Notes: generated by a model not told the origin, from the letters alone. A stretch of DNA of 64,000 bases from Corallium rubrum (GCA_964035015.1 OZ036005.1:15821625-15885624); one strand, 5' to 3'. Positions 1-10,090 are shown, counted from the first letter of the stretch. Translations and numbers: made by a program.

Positions 1-237
1 TTGCTAATCAATCATGAAGTCGAGGCTTGACCGCTCGAGCTGAAGCTATCGCTATTTTGAGGAGAGGATTAAATTATCGAGCTTTGTCTGCCACCTTTTT
101 CTACCGGCTAGTGAGGAATAGTGGTATGTTATTATACTAGTTAGTAGTAAATTATAATATTAGTTAATAGTAGAACGTAGGTTATCCTATAGGTATATAA
201 ACTTATTAACATTTTATATATTTATTTTAGCCGACCT

Positions 238-900
238 GGATAAAATCTGTCAACCATATTCACTTAATAATAGCGAGCAAGTACGATAACATATTTCTGC
301 ATAATCAATGTTTAAAAGGCGAGATGGGACATCTCTTAGCCGCCCTAGACAAATGGCACATTTCATACAGGTAGCAGCATTATGCAGTGATTTGTTTCTA
401 TTTTAACCATGTGTTATTGTAAGAGTGATCAGATATTTAAGGATTTTAAATGTGCGTACACCCAATTCCAGACAATCCAGACCTGGGTAAAATCTGTCAA
501 ATTCACTTGGTGAGCAAATAAGATAACATATTTCTGCATAATACATGTTAAGGCAAGATGGCACATCTCCTATCCGCCCTGGATAAATGGCACATTTGAT
601 ACCGATAGCAGAATTATGCAGTGATTTGTTTCTATTTTAATCATGTGTTATTGTAAGAGTGATCAGAAATTCAAGAATACACCTGGATGTACATGTACAT
701 GTAAACTACCCAATTCCAGACAATCCGGGGTAAATCTGTCAAATTCACTTGGTGAGCAAATAAGATAACATATTTCTGCATAATCAATGTTAAGGCGAGA
801 TGGCACATCTCGTAGCCGCCCTGGACAAATGGCACATTTGATACAGGTACACTTTAACAGCATTATGCAGTGGTTTGTGTCTTTCCCAACCATGTGTTAC
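238..900. repeat. Three tandem ~245-bp repeat units
   Basis: Three head-to-tail copies begin near 238, 479 and 728. Each contains, in order, a 'taaatctgtcaa' segment, 'gataacatatttctgcataat', a 'ggcacatct' block, 'aaatggcacatt' and 'gcattatgcagtg.tttgt'. The third copy is cut short near 900. Copies differ by small indels and point changes. No reading frame is conserved between units, so this looks like a non-coding minisatellite-scale repeat. Confidence 0.85.
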
Positions 901-1572
901 ACTAATTATAAAACCAACCACCTATGCATGTTGAGGGATACCCATGTAATGAGTAAAATTGTCTTGCAGTAGACAGAGTAATTAAAATAGGAAAGCTGCT
1001 GTTTTTAGCCGGCTTAGCCAGGAATGGGTTAATATCCCCACTGCTAGAAGTAATCACTGCTGAAAACATCTTCTCTTAAATTTCTAGCCTGCTACATCAG
1101 CAATCCCTGCAAAACGGAAATGCTTTTCCAGAAGAAATGGTGGATGTCATATCAACTTACTTAAATTGTATTTGATGTGAGCTACAGCATGTCAGGAATT
1201 ATTTTTCCTGCAAGATGTTGCTTTAGAAATTAAAGACAATGTATTTAGAGGAACTAAATACTCAACTTTCATGGTTGAACTTCGAAATGACGTCCATACT
1301 ATTTAAATAAAATATATGAACTAGGAAACAAATTGTTTTATAAAAATATTTCTTTTAACTGAAGCTCTTCGCCAGAATAAAGTGTTAATTTGAAGTTCAC
1401 TGCCACTTAGCAATTATAATTTGTGGCCTTTAATAATCGTTTTGACTGGTGAAAGCTTCCAAAACTACCGTCCTTTCCCTCTGTTTGATCAATTTGACTG
1501 GATTTAAAATCCTTAACCTAATTGTAATTCTATGTTCTCTGTTAAATGGCTTGTGTGTGTGTCATTTTGTAG
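901..1572. other. Non-coding stretch upstream of the DUF4806 relic
   Basis: No supported gene, RNA or repeat was seen here. The earlier exons expected of the DUF4806 gene (compare 13046-16928) are not recognisable, so the copy downstream is 5'-truncated or its 5' half lies outside the window. Confidence 0.5.
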
Positions 1573-2406
1573 ACTTCCAAAGAGTTGTTCTGACAAAATT
1601 GGAAATGATGGCGCAAAAACAAGATGAAGCCTTGTCAGTTTTACGGCTATTGTTGAGCGCCACTAGAGGTGTTGGTGGGAGTGACATGCTCGAAGATGTG
1701 TTGCCAAGTCCAATCGATGCCATAGAGGACTTGGAAGCATTGTCTGATCGACTTGGTGATGAGAAGTTCAAGAAAAAAATGGTACATATTGTTTTTAATA
1801 AAACAGATATTACCCAATTCCGTGCAAATCTCATAGCTATCTTATTTTTATCTTCTTATTTTTTAGTACAAGGTTTTTGTGCATACAGGAAAGCCTATTA
1901 TTCAGTCTATTTTAATAAAATATTTTTCTTGTTTGCAGTTGCATTTCTTGGTTGCTTTATGTGGGCATAACCACACGGTGAGCACAAGGAGAATATTGGC
2001 AAAGATCGGTACGAATAAACTGTGGTCAAAAAAGTCGTTCCAGGATGTTACTCTTTGCCGCACAATAATAAGTAAGTGTTCTTGGTATACCATCCTGCCA
2101 CTTACAACTTTGTGATTTGTGAAATTTATAAAAATAAGCGAGCAGCAGCAGTCGATCGTCAGCAGTTCATGTTGTGACATTATTAATCAAATATATACAA
2201 TATCGTTTATAGAGGCGTGTCTTCGTGTTCATAAGAATATTAGCTGGTGGATCAAGATACAAGGTACAGTATATTTCCCTTCATGGCGTACAATTATACT
2301 TAGAGCTTTCTATTTCATGTCAAATTTGTTTTTGTGTCTGTCACGTTTTATTTTTGACGCCCCTTTTTCATTCTCTTTCAGAACCATGACGAAGCACATT
2401 AATTAG
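1573..2406 (+). pseudogene. DUF4806-type gene relic (last four exons)
   Basis: This is a paralogue of the last four exons of the gene at 13046-20100. Exon 1573-1781 is 209 nt, exactly the length of its counterpart, and encodes the same 'LTKL....QKQDEALS.LR.LLS.TRG' helix followed by 'DMLEDVLP.PID'. Exon 1939-2071 encodes 'FLVALCGH......STRRILAK' but is 27 nt shorter. Exon 2213-2263 is 56 nt shorter than its counterpart; this is not a multiple of three, so the frame is lost. A final short exon starts near 2382. GT/AG borders are kept at each exon. The 5' half is missing. DUF4806 is a domain of unknown role found in invertebrate, often repeated, genes. I read this as a decayed copy. Confidence 0.75.
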
Positions 2407-2608
2407 TACGAAGCACGACACTTATATATTACGTACTTTAAATCAAGGAAAGTATATTTTACCAAATGACTAGCGTCCTGCTTTATATTGTTGTTTTCAT
2501 TGAAACTACGCATTTTTATTGCTTATATACACGAGAGTAGATGATCCCCCCCCCCCCCACCACCACCATCCACCGTAACAAAGGGATGCCGCCTCATTAA
2601 CATTCAGC

Positions 2609-2679
2609 GTGACTCACGCACCATGACTCACGCATGACTCACGCATGACTCACGCATGACTCACGCATGACTCACGCCT
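2609..2679 (+). promoter_or_regulatory. Array of six TGACTCA (AP-1-like) sites
   Basis: Six copies of TGACTCACGC occur in a row, five of them at an exact 11-bp period. TGACTCA is the consensus site of animal AP-1 (Fos/Jun) and related bZIP factors. The array sits about 45 bp upstream of a TATA box and about 180 bp upstream of the ATG at 2859, as expected for an enhancer or promoter. That it acts this way is inference. Confidence 0.6.
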
Positions 2680-2725
2680 GTGACATGATTGGGCAAGATT
2701 GGGATAATTATAGAATACATGAAGC

Positions 2726-2732
2726 TATATAA
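2726..2732 (+). promoter_or_regulatory. TATA box before the left-arm gene
   Basis: TATATAA lies within 'gaagctatataagctcgg', about 130 bp upstream of the ATG at 2859. The right arm has the matching 'tatatatgctcgg' on the minus strand. Position relative to the AP-1-like array fits a core promoter. Confidence 0.5.
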
Positions 2733-2858
2733 GCTCGGACATTACGATGTTAGGATTACACCTGGTCTGGTCGGTTAAGTTCGTTGGAGGAATCTATACT
2801 TGCTCGAGACTTTAGAGAAGAATTGGAGCGTTTGTTGAAAACCGTTTAGAACTGAGAC

Positions 2859-3335
2859 ATGAATACTCGACGATCTAGAAACCGTACATATGAAGCCCGG
2901 GGGACTGAAGTACACGTCGACGAAGTGTCCGTTGCGGAATACCAAAAGCTGTTTCTATTGATAGAGACCATATACACAGACGCCATCGCCACTGAAATCG
3001 AGAAATTATGCGAAGAAAATTTCTGTCGTTGTAAGATTGATCACCCCAGTCAGCGCCAGCATGATTGCCTCATGATGACCGAGGAAGAAAGATGGGAATT
3101 GTACTGCAAAGATGCCATTGCATTTGTAAACGATTGATTTTGGGACGAGTTTATTGAAGCGACAAGAGTACTGAAGATCAGGTGTCATAAAGACGCTCTT
3201 GAACGTTTAAGACATTTAGAAAACACGTCAGAGTCCATATTGTATGCACTGTGGCAATTGTATAGTAATGCGGAGAATCCAGAAATGAAATGTATTCTAG
3301 GATATCTTTCTTATTGGAGAGAAAGTAATAAATGA
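2859..3335 (+). pseudogene. Left-arm copy of the HPSQ-motif protein, frameshifted
   Basis: The first 92 residues match the intact 160-aa protein on the right arm (7858-8340, minus), including the 'HPSQRQHDCLM' motif. Near 3133 a 7-nt loss and a 1-nt gain relative to the right arm shift the frame and produce a stop right after 'AFVND'. The rest of the protein is still recognisable in another frame up to about 3335. One of the two Cys before the motif is also changed (CRC rather than CGC). The left copy is therefore dead while the right copy stays open. Confidence 0.75.
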
Positions 3336-4877
3336 TTTTCTTGTATAAATGTTGTGTTTTGTCTTAATATGGCTAATTATTGTAGATTTCAAAGCAAACC
3401 TTCGTTTATTCGTAGGAAGATAGAATGAGGAATCACTTCGAAAAGCCATGAAAAGAAGGATTTTAAATGTCGAAATAATAACTAAAGGCAAAGCGATTTA
3501 TTACTTTGAATGCGTTGCTACGATTTCTGTTACTAATTGTGATATTTGAATATTTATCCTCAGTGCACGTGCAGGAGACAAAAGAGAAACTCATTAGGGG
3601 TCGTTAAGAGGATTAAGCGCTTGGGCAAGTCTAGTCGAGAAGGTCATTAACAGTGTTACCATAGAGAAACCGCGTCGCGTCCTTGATTCGTCTCAGGCTC
3701 CTTAGAGAGTCTCTTAACCCTAACTTTTATCCAACCCCCCAACCCTAATTCTTAAACCAGCCCCTCCCCCCGTGTAATAAATACGTCATTCCCGAAAGCT
3801 CTGACTGATTTCCGAAGTTCCAAATGTTTGACAAACGGTGTCTTTCACGTGTGGGATTTCTGGAGTATACACGTCCTATTTTAAGTCTTTAGGCATGAGA
3901 ATATCTCGTTTGTATTCTTTCAATATTGGTAGCTCTTAAAAGATTGTAATTTTTAAAATGTGATTTGTTTAAAGAAACGTTTTTTATAATAAGACTAAAT
4001 AACGAGATTAAATTTCAAAAATATATAATTTCATATTTACCATCACACAAATTAATCGCAGAGTTAATGGAGAAAGTCTTTAGCGTCGGGCGTCTCTGCG
4101 TGTATATAAAGGATTATTTGTAATGTTCGCAGATAAACTGCTTAGTCCCCATAGGCAGTACGTTTACTCAATCACAACTTTTCAAAAGTTTGTATGAGCA
4201 CTAGTGTTATATCTAAAACTGCTTTGTCTCTTCGTATAACATATCCCTTGACTGTTCGAATATCCGCTCTTGGGAAATCGTACTAGCGTAGTTTCTCCTC
4301 TTTTCCTCCTTTTCTCCAACTGCATATTAGCATAAATTGTTAAACAATATGATATTTTATCGTTACGATAAGAGCACCGTTTTTCAAATGTCTGCTTTTC
4401 ATTCAGACACCAAGGCTCTGTCACTTTCTCTTGACATATTATGATCATTCTCTGTAGTGTCTTTCTTTTCTTTAGTTTTAAGATTGTATATGCTCGAAGT
4501 AATTGTGTGTTTAAATCTTCGGCCCTGCGGTTTTCTATAAGCTGATGATCCCGTAGGTAAAGTCGAAGGTTTATCGCTCGTCTTCATTCTTTATTTTCTT
4601 CTTCGTACTTTTCTTCACTCATCATGAAGAAAATCACCACAACGACTAAACCTTTGTTGACAACAAGCAGTAAACAAAACGTATAGGCGTCTATTACAGT
4701 TTTATACCATTATATGCTGAGTGCAATGTTGCCAATGTTTGTATAAGTCCATGCACACTATTCATGTTAATGACTCATTAGTTTAGACAAACAAATCCTA
4801 ATTAATATGCTTATTCGCGGCGTCGGTTTTCTCGGCGTATCATTTGCTTACTATTTGCTGTTGGAGTAAGACCGCAG

Positions 4878-5261
4878 AGATGGGGGACTAGCCATCCTAG
4901 TCAGAAACAACATAGTTGCCTAACAGATGATGAGCAACGGAGATGGTGCTACGAAGAGACCAGGACAAACGTCGACGAACGAATCTGGATAGAGTTCGAC
5001 GAAGCGGGAGAGGCGTTGAAATTACGAAATCAAAGAGACTCTCAAAAAACTTCAGAGACAATTGTCGAGCCGAAGGAAATTGATAACACGCCAAATATTC
5101 TTTCTATATCTGTTCTGTTTAGCTGTCCATTAAAGTATCTGTACGAAGTGAAAGACACTGGTGTAAAATTTACGAGTATGATAAAGAGTCCTCGAGAGGC
5201 TTACGAGGAGTACCTTCTTGAAAAGTCTAGAAACCTAACGACGAAAAGCAATCTGAACTAA
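4878..5261 (+). pseudogene. Diverged third HPSQ-motif protein, 5'-truncated
   Basis: Reading in the frame that ends at the TAA at 5259-5261, the translation from 4878 contains 'HPSQKQHSCLTDDEQRW', clearly related to 'HPSQRQHDCLM....EERW' of the arm-encoded protein. The remaining ~100 residues are largely unlike it. No ATG precedes the motif in this frame nearby, and the Cys pair expected before it is not visible, so the N-terminus is lost or sits in an unseen exon. The first in-frame ATG-type start is near 5016, after the motif. Confidence 0.55.
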
Positions 5262-5600
5262 TGCTATATGTGTTGTGAGAACATTATCGAGTTAATCCAA
5301 AGTTAAATTATGTTTTAAGTTTAAAAAAAACATTACTTGGACTATATAGTGTGTAAGAAAGATATGTAATTTTATACGTGTGTAATTTTATCTGAAGAAA
5401 AATTCATAAAGACATACGAGCAATATTATAATAGTTCTTTGTAGTTTATTTTCATATTTATAACAAATTACAGTGTGCATATTGACAGCTAATTATTTAC
5501 ATAAACTGTCCTGCGTTTACGATTTCTTCTAGCGCACCCACTTCTTAGAGATATCGTTTGTTTCTCTGTTGTCAAAGCACCGCTCGCTCTTTATAGGTAA

Positions 5601-5969
5601 TTATGATATTTTCCGGTTTTTTCGTTTATTATTTACGGACTCCCCATGCTGCTCTCTTGGATAATTATTGAAGTTTGTTGCCATTTCCTCTTGTCTCGTT
5701 ATAATACTTTTCAAAGTTTTCTCTATATTTAGTTCTGTGCTGTCTGCGATAGTTTCTTTACTCTGTAAAGGAACACATATTGCAATTTTACTCCATTTTA
5801 GCCATTTAGCGCGTTCTTTGATATCCATGCGATGTACTTGATCAAGATGATTTGCTAGCCTTGCAAGATTAGTGCTTCCGCAACCGAAGACAGGACAGTT
5901 TCTACGTGTGCGACCCATGTTTAGTTGTTTACTCGAGCAATGACAGAAAGCATTTGACATTTTTGGCAT
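5601..5969 (-). CDS. C2H2-like small protein of unknown function
   Basis: The ORF has 122 codons; the more natural start is the Met of 'MGRTRRNCPVFGCG' near 5918. From there it begins with a single zinc-finger-like pattern, C-P-x-x-G-C then 'LARLANHLDQVH', with a Leu and two His in C2H2 spacing. A short 'RAKWLKWSKIAICVPLQ' block and a charged tail ending in 'NNKRKNRKIS' follow. I have an impression of similar proteins being multicopy in cnidarian genomes, but cannot name the family. It lies in the core of the inverted-arm element next to the ATPase tail, on the same strand, which suggests a mobile-element or viral gene. DNA or RNA binding is a guess from the finger. Confidence 0.5.
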   Translation of the reverse strand: MPKMSNAFCHCSSKQLNMGRTRRNCPVFGCGSTNLARLANHLDQVHRMDIKERAKWLKWSKIAICVPLQSKETIADSTELNIEKTLKSIITRQEEMATNFNNYPREQHGESVNNKRKNRKIS

Positions 5970-6332
5970 GTTAGGTGCTTTTATTAGGCCCTTTTAGGCC
6001 CTACTTGGCCTTTTCTGGCCCGTTTAGGCCTTTTGGCCCTTTCAAAGATACCCCTCCCCCCCATCACCCTCGGGCACCCCCAAAGATACTACCAATACCC
6101 CTGGGGTGCCCCCAAAGATATCCCCATCACCCCTGTACCAAAGGAATATCAGAAAGACATATACATTACTTGTAAATACTTTATTGAACTTCGGCATAGT
6201 ACAGAAGATAATGTTTCAACGATTTATTCCAGTACTATGGCGTTTAGATTGATTGTAGCAGTACACTAGTTTTTTGTAATACTGGTTTCTTTCGTTTGAT
6301 GAAATCTAAACATATATTCAAAATACAGCGTC

Positions 6333-6752
6333 CTATATAGCCTTTAATAAACCATTATCAGTATGTCTCAATGTCGCTCTTTTCAGGTATTGAGCACTTA
6401 CTTTTATATGAGCTACATAATGTGTATCAGTCGGAAATATTCCGGATCTTACTCGGATTTCATCGGGCCATGTCGGTGTGAGATCGACAAACAGGTAAGA
6501 ATACGGCTCTTTGGTTGCCATCTGGTAGGCTTGCTGGAAAAACTTTGTGTTGTCTGGATACAACTGTTTAGCAAGATGAGTCACTTGACTTGCATCACGA
6601 ACATTTTTTGTTAGGACAAAGTAACTAGCGTTGAGAGAGATGGTACGATGGTCTTTGCTTTGATGAAATAAGTTTTGCACAATATAAATCACGCTGAGAT
6701 TACATGGTGCGATTTCTTCGTGAACAGTTTCGCAACTACAGAGAATGATCAT
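6333..6752 (-). pseudogene. C-terminal fragment of a viral-type packaging ATPase
   Basis: After a short junction-derived N-terminus the ORF reads 'NLSVIYIVQNLFHQ', then 'TISLNASYFVL', 'RDASQVTHLAKQLYP' and 'PYSYLFVDL.P..PDE.RVR'. This matches the C-terminal half of FtsK/HerA-A32-like ATPases of DNA viruses and virus-like transposons: a hydrophobic strand ending in the sensor Gln, then the conserved 'SLN..Y.V' strand. The Polinton ATPase in this window has the equivalent 'NLSTIVITQQL'. Walker A and B are absent because homology stops where the right arm begins (about 6736). It is a truncated gene. A family-level name is uncertain; virus-type ATPase is likely. Confidence 0.55.
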
Positions 6753-6990
6753 AATATGTCAAGAGAAACTGACAGAGCCTTGGTGTCTGAATGAAAAGCA
6801 GACATTTGAAAAACGGTGCTCTTATCGCAACGATAAAATATCATGTTGTTTAACAATTTATGCTAATATGCAGTTGGAGAAAAGAAGGAAAAGAAGAGAA
6901 ACTACGCTAGTACGATTTCCCAAGGCTTATATCGAGCGGATATTCGAACAGTCAAGGGATATGTTATACGAAGAGACAAAGCAGTTTTAG
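6745..6990 (+). CDS. Small basic ORF at the inner edge of the right arm
   Basis: The ORF has 81 codons with an ATG start; it is Lys/Arg-rich ('LEKRRKRRETTLVRFPKAY') and ends 'SRDMLYEETKQF'. The left arm has the same reading frame on the minus strand (4182-4448) but lost about 8 nt after 'VRFPK', which changes its tail. No family recognised. It starts almost at the arm/core border, so it may be the tail of a larger lost gene or simply a chance ORF. Confidence 0.25.
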   Translation: MIIICQEKLTEPWCLNEKQTFEKRCSYRNDKISCCLTIYANMQLEKRRKRRETTLVRFPKAYIERIFEQSRDMLYEETKQF

Positions 6991-7857
6991 ATATAACATT
7001 AGTGCTTATACAAACTTTTGAAAAGTTGTGATTGAGTAAACGTACTGCCTATGGGGACTAAGCAGTTTATCTGCGAACATTACAAATAATCCTTTACACG
7101 TAGAGACGCCCAACGCTAAAGACTTTCTCCATTAATTCTGCGATTAATTTGGTAAATATGAAATTATATATTTTTGAAACTTGATCTCGTTATTTAGTCT
7201 TATTATAAAAAAACATTTCTTTAAACAAATCACATTTTAAAAATTACAATCTTTTAAGAGCTACCAATATTGAAAGAATACAAACGAGATATTCTCATGC
7301 CTAAAGACTTAAAATAGGACGTGTATACTCCAGAAATCCCACACGTGAAAGACACCGTTTGTCAAACATTTGGAACTTTGGAAATCAGTCAGAGAGCTAT
7401 TGGGAATGAAGCATTTATTACACGGGGGGGGGCTGGTTTAAGAATTAGGGTTGGGGGGTTGGATAAAAGTTAGGGTTAAGAGACTCTCTAAGGAGCCTGA
7501 GACGAATCAAGGACGCGACGCGGTTTCTCTATGGTAACACTGTTAATGACCTTCTCGACTAGACTTGCCCAAGCGCTTAAATCTCTTAATGACCCCTAAT
7601 GAGTTTCTCTTGTGTCTCCTGCACGTGCACTGAGGATAAATATTCAAATATCACACTTAGTAACAGAAATCGTAGCAACGCATTCAAAGTAATAAATCGC
7701 TTTGCCTTTAGTTATTATTTCGATATTTAAAATCCTTCTTTTCATGGCTTTTCGAAGTGATTCCTTATTCTATCTTCCTACGGATAAACGAAGGTTTGCT
7801 TTGAAATCTACAATTATTAGCCATATTAAGACAAAACACAACATTTATACAAGAAAA

Positions 7858-8340
7858 TCATTTATTAGTTTCTCTCCAATAAGAGAGATATCCTAGAATA
7901 CATTTCATTTCTGGATTCTCCGCATTACTATACAATTGCCACAGTGCATACAATATGGACTCTGATGTGTTTTCTAAATGTCTTAAACGTTCAAGAGCGT
8001 CTTTATGACACCTGATCTTCAGTACTCTTGTCGCTTCAATAAACTCATCCCAAATCAATCGTTTATCGTTTACAAATGCAATGGCATCTTTGCAGTACAA
8101 TTCCCATCTTTCTTCCTCGGTCGTCATGAGGCAATCATGCTGGCGCTGACTGGGGTGATCAATCTTACAACCACAGCAATTTTCTTCGCATAATTTCTCG
8201 ATTTCAGTGGCGATGGCGTCTGTGTATATGGTCTCTATCAATGGAAACAGCTTTTGGTATTCGACAATGGACACTTCGTCGACGTGTACTTCATTTCCCC
8301 AGGCTTCATATTTACGGTTTCTAGATCGTCGAGTATTCAT
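7858..8340 (-). CDS. 160-aa HPSQ-motif protein (intact arm copy)
   Basis: The ORF starts 'MNTRRSRNRKY' and ends 'SYWRETNK'. The centre holds a Cys-rich signature: 'CEENCCGCKIDHPSQ..H.CLM', giving C-x4-C-C-x-C, two His and a final Cys, which could bind a metal. The rest is mostly helical and charged ('EEERWELYCKDAIAF', 'ALERLRHLENTSESILYALWQLY'). I do not recognise a named family. A broken copy sits in the left arm and a diverged relic in the core, so it is the characteristic gene of this element. It is preceded on its own strand by a TATA-like 'tatatat' and four AP-1-like sites, which suggests transcription by host factors soon after host activation. Function unknown. Confidence 0.6.
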   Translation of the reverse strand: MNTRRSRNRKYEAWGNEVHVDEVSIVEYQKLFPLIETIYTDAIATEIEKLCEENCCGCKIDHPSQRQHDCLMTTEEERWELYCKDAIAFVNDKRLIWDEFIEATRVLKIRCHKDALERLRHLENTSESILYALWQLYSNAENPEMKCILGYLSYWRETNK

Positions 8341-8520
8341 GTCTCAGTTCTAAACGGCTTTCAACAAACGCTCCAATCCTTCTCTAAAGTCACGAACAAG
8401 TAGAGATTCCTCCAACGAACTTAACCGACCAGACCAGGTGTAATCCTAACATCGTAATGTCCGAGCATATATAACTTCATGTATCGTATAATTATCCCAA
8501 TCTTGCCCAATCATGTCACA

Positions 8521-8571
8521 GGCGTGAGTCATGCGTGAGTCATGCGTGAGTCATGGTGCGTGAGTCACGCT
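8521..8571 (-). promoter_or_regulatory. Array of four TGACTCA sites in the right arm
   Basis: On the plus strand the sequence reads TGAGTCA four times, three at 11-bp period, mirroring the six-site array at 2609-2679. It lies upstream of the intact 160-aa gene. The change in copy number between arms shows the array expands or contracts. Confidence 0.55.
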
Positions 8572-8663
8572 GAATATTAATGAGGCGGCATCCCTTTGAT
8601 ACACTGGATGTGAGGCGGCATCCCTTTGATACACTGGATGGGGGGGGGGTCATCTACTCACGA

Positions 8664-9059
8664 GTTACGGCAAAGCCAAATGGAGAAATTTTCACGTTCG
8701 AAAGCTCTTGTATATAATTTCATCGTGTTGTAATTAGTATTACTGGTATCCGCTTCTTGTAAGTTTTGTTGTAAGAGTATGGAAAGCATGTGGATTTTAT
8801 CAAGCGTCCATTTGTAAAATAATCGGGCCGGCGCGTTAGACGGAGTAAGCCAGTAAATCTGTTTTCACTAGACGATATTTTTCATGCGTAGCGACTTTGT
8901 ATTGTTTTATTTAATACAATAGATTTCTGAGCATTTGCAGCTGAAATTAGGCTCGTACATAAAAAGAAAAAGTCGCTTCGCAAAAAATATCGCGCATAGT
9001 GAAAAACCCGCTTCATTTATCGTTTTTGTAAAGTTGTGGGAATGTTGTCTCGATGTCAA
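8664..9059. other. Flank of the inverted-arm element, no gene
   Basis: A/T-rich sequence without a supported coding region or RNA. Nothing recognised. Confidence 0.4.
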
Positions 9060-9206
9060 ATCTGAACGTTATCTTGCAACGTTAATACGCCGTGTTTGGG
9101 AGTCCACAACATAACGTTTTTATAACTTTGATTAACAACGTTTTTGGAACGTTCGCCCAACGTTCTGACAACGTTCTGAAAACATGTTTTTGCTAGCTGG
9201 GTAGTG
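9060..9206 (+). repeat. AACGTT-rich block ending in GCTAGCTGGG
   Basis: Repeated 'caacgttctgacaacgtt' words follow 'tttgggagtccacaa'; the block ends abruptly at 'ttgctagctggg'. The same layout, in the same orientation, recurs at 20950-21131, and a related end ('tttgttagctggg') at 22495. This looks like the subterminal region and terminus of a DNA transposon family, possibly EnSpm/CACTA-like. The opposite terminus was not found. Confidence 0.5.
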
Positions 9207-10009
9207 TGTCATATTAACACATCTTAAGGTGTGTTGTATTCTGGACGAGAAAAGTGTGTTATTTTAACACACCTTGTTTTAAGAGTGATATATAAGAAAA
9301 GACATATCTAGTTCTAGAAATTCACTACTCGCTTCTTACTTGAGTAGGTATTGACACAGAAACAGTTAATTTATCTATTTTTCTCCCTCTTTTATTTAAC
9401 GCTTATATATACTGCCGTTTCTCATCCGTAAGACTTTTTCCTTATTTACGGTACATTTACAGTATTCAACAAATAAAAAACAAACATGGATACTTGTTCA
9501 TTCAAGGAACCTAAACTAAATCAGTTCAAAGCAGAAAACGTAAACTTCCAAGAGTAATTTAAATTCGATTGCGGTAACAGCAAAGTTTACAGTCATAATC
9601 TTTTTCTTTGTGACTTTATCAGTTACCCGCGTGCTGTATCAGCTTTCAGCGTTTGAGATTCGATTAAGACAAAATAATGTCCGACCTTGGTAGTTGAAAA
9701 GATCCAACAGGCAAAGTCAAAATAAGCTGTATTGTGCACGCATTCTGTCAATGTCGGACCCATAGCCGGAGAACAACAAGGTCCGGTGTCAGACCTATAA
9801 CCATAGTGATACTTAAAAGGCCCCCACAGTAGTGAAAGGGTTAAATGGTTAATATTAATAAGATAGCTTTAACCTTTTCATCTTGTGACTTGACTTATTC
9901 CAGTTAAAATCCTATTTTGTTCTTAACTTGAATATCAAGTCATAAGATGATGATTTTCTGATTATGTTTTATTCTTTATTTTCTTAAATTGTCGGTTGGT
10001 TATGGTTTC
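9207..10009. other. Non-coding spacer with MITE pieces
   Basis: No gene. A second 'cagtagtgaaagggttaa' end is present at about 9826-9844, matching the right end of the MITE at 10010-10090, so a related copy or fragment probably occupies part of 9812-9844. The 9207-9290 stretch has inverted 'tgtgttattttaacaca' type words. Confidence 0.4.
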
Positions 10010-10090
10010 TTAACCCTTTCACAACTAGACTTTCACCACTTAGCCAGAGTAAAATAATAAAAGGTCACCATGCAGTAGTGAAAGGGTTAA
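10010..10090. mobile_element. 81-bp TTAA-bounded MITE
   Basis: It starts TTAACCCTTTCAC and ends GTGAAAGGGTTAA, a 13-bp perfect inverted terminal repeat that includes TTAA at both ends. TTAA ends are typical of piggyBac-family non-autonomous elements. It encodes nothing. Confidence 0.6.

Larger units (their letters stand above)
2535..4460 (+). repeat. Left inverted arm of the 6.1-kb element
   Basis: This is the reverse complement of 6736-8659, with scattered substitutions and small indels. The match starts at 'gagtagatga' (2535) and fades just after the shared 'actacagagaatgatcataa' block near 4460. It contains the site array, a TATA box and the broken copy of the 160-aa gene. Between about 3340 and 4180 I see no open frame, only A/T-rich sequence and short C-runs. 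Confidence 0.85.
4461..6735. other. Unique core of the 6.1-kb element
   Basis: This segment separates the two arms. It holds a short minus ORF (4399-4587, 62 aa, basic and Ser/Thr-rich, unknown, running into the left arm), the diverged HPSQ-motif relic (4878-5261), an A/T-rich spacer, a C2H2-like ORF (5601-5969), a stretch of repeated 'ttaggccctt'/'ggcccttt' words (about 5977-6045) followed by C-rich 'gcacccccaaagata' repeats (about 6050-6135), and the ATPase tail (6333-6752). It appears to be a shrunken remnant of a longer coding region. Confidence 0.5.
6736..8659 (-). repeat. Right inverted arm of the 6.1-kb element
   Basis: This is the reverse complement of 2535-4460. Near its outer end a 30-bp 'gaggcggcatccctttgatacactggatg' type unit is duplicated (about 8581-8640), unlike the left arm. 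It carries four TGACTCA sites rather than six and the intact 160-aa gene. The 7000-7850 stretch has no gene. Confidence 0.85.
2531..8663. mobile_element. 6.1-kb element with ~1.9-kb inverted arms and 4-bp target duplication
   Basis: Two long inverted arms (2535-4460 and 6736-8659) flank a 2.3-kb unique core. The arms end in 'gagtagatga' and a C-run, and the direct repeat ACGA lies directly outside both ends (2531-2534, 8660-8663), which marks an insertion. The arms carry a 160-aa gene that is intact on the right and broken on the left. The core carries a diverged relative of it, a C2H2-like ORF and the C-terminal part of a packaging-type ATPase. The ATPase suggests an integrated DNA virus or a virus-like transposon that has lost internal sequence. 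A 4-bp duplication and ~1.9-kb arms do not match the Polinton in this window (6 bp, 0.5 kb). The class is unknown to me. Confidence 0.75.

Noticed and set aside
3660..3780. Telomere-like words (ccctaac, ttaggg complement) in the left arm
   Set aside because: Only two or three irregular copies within C-rich sequence; not a telomeric tract.
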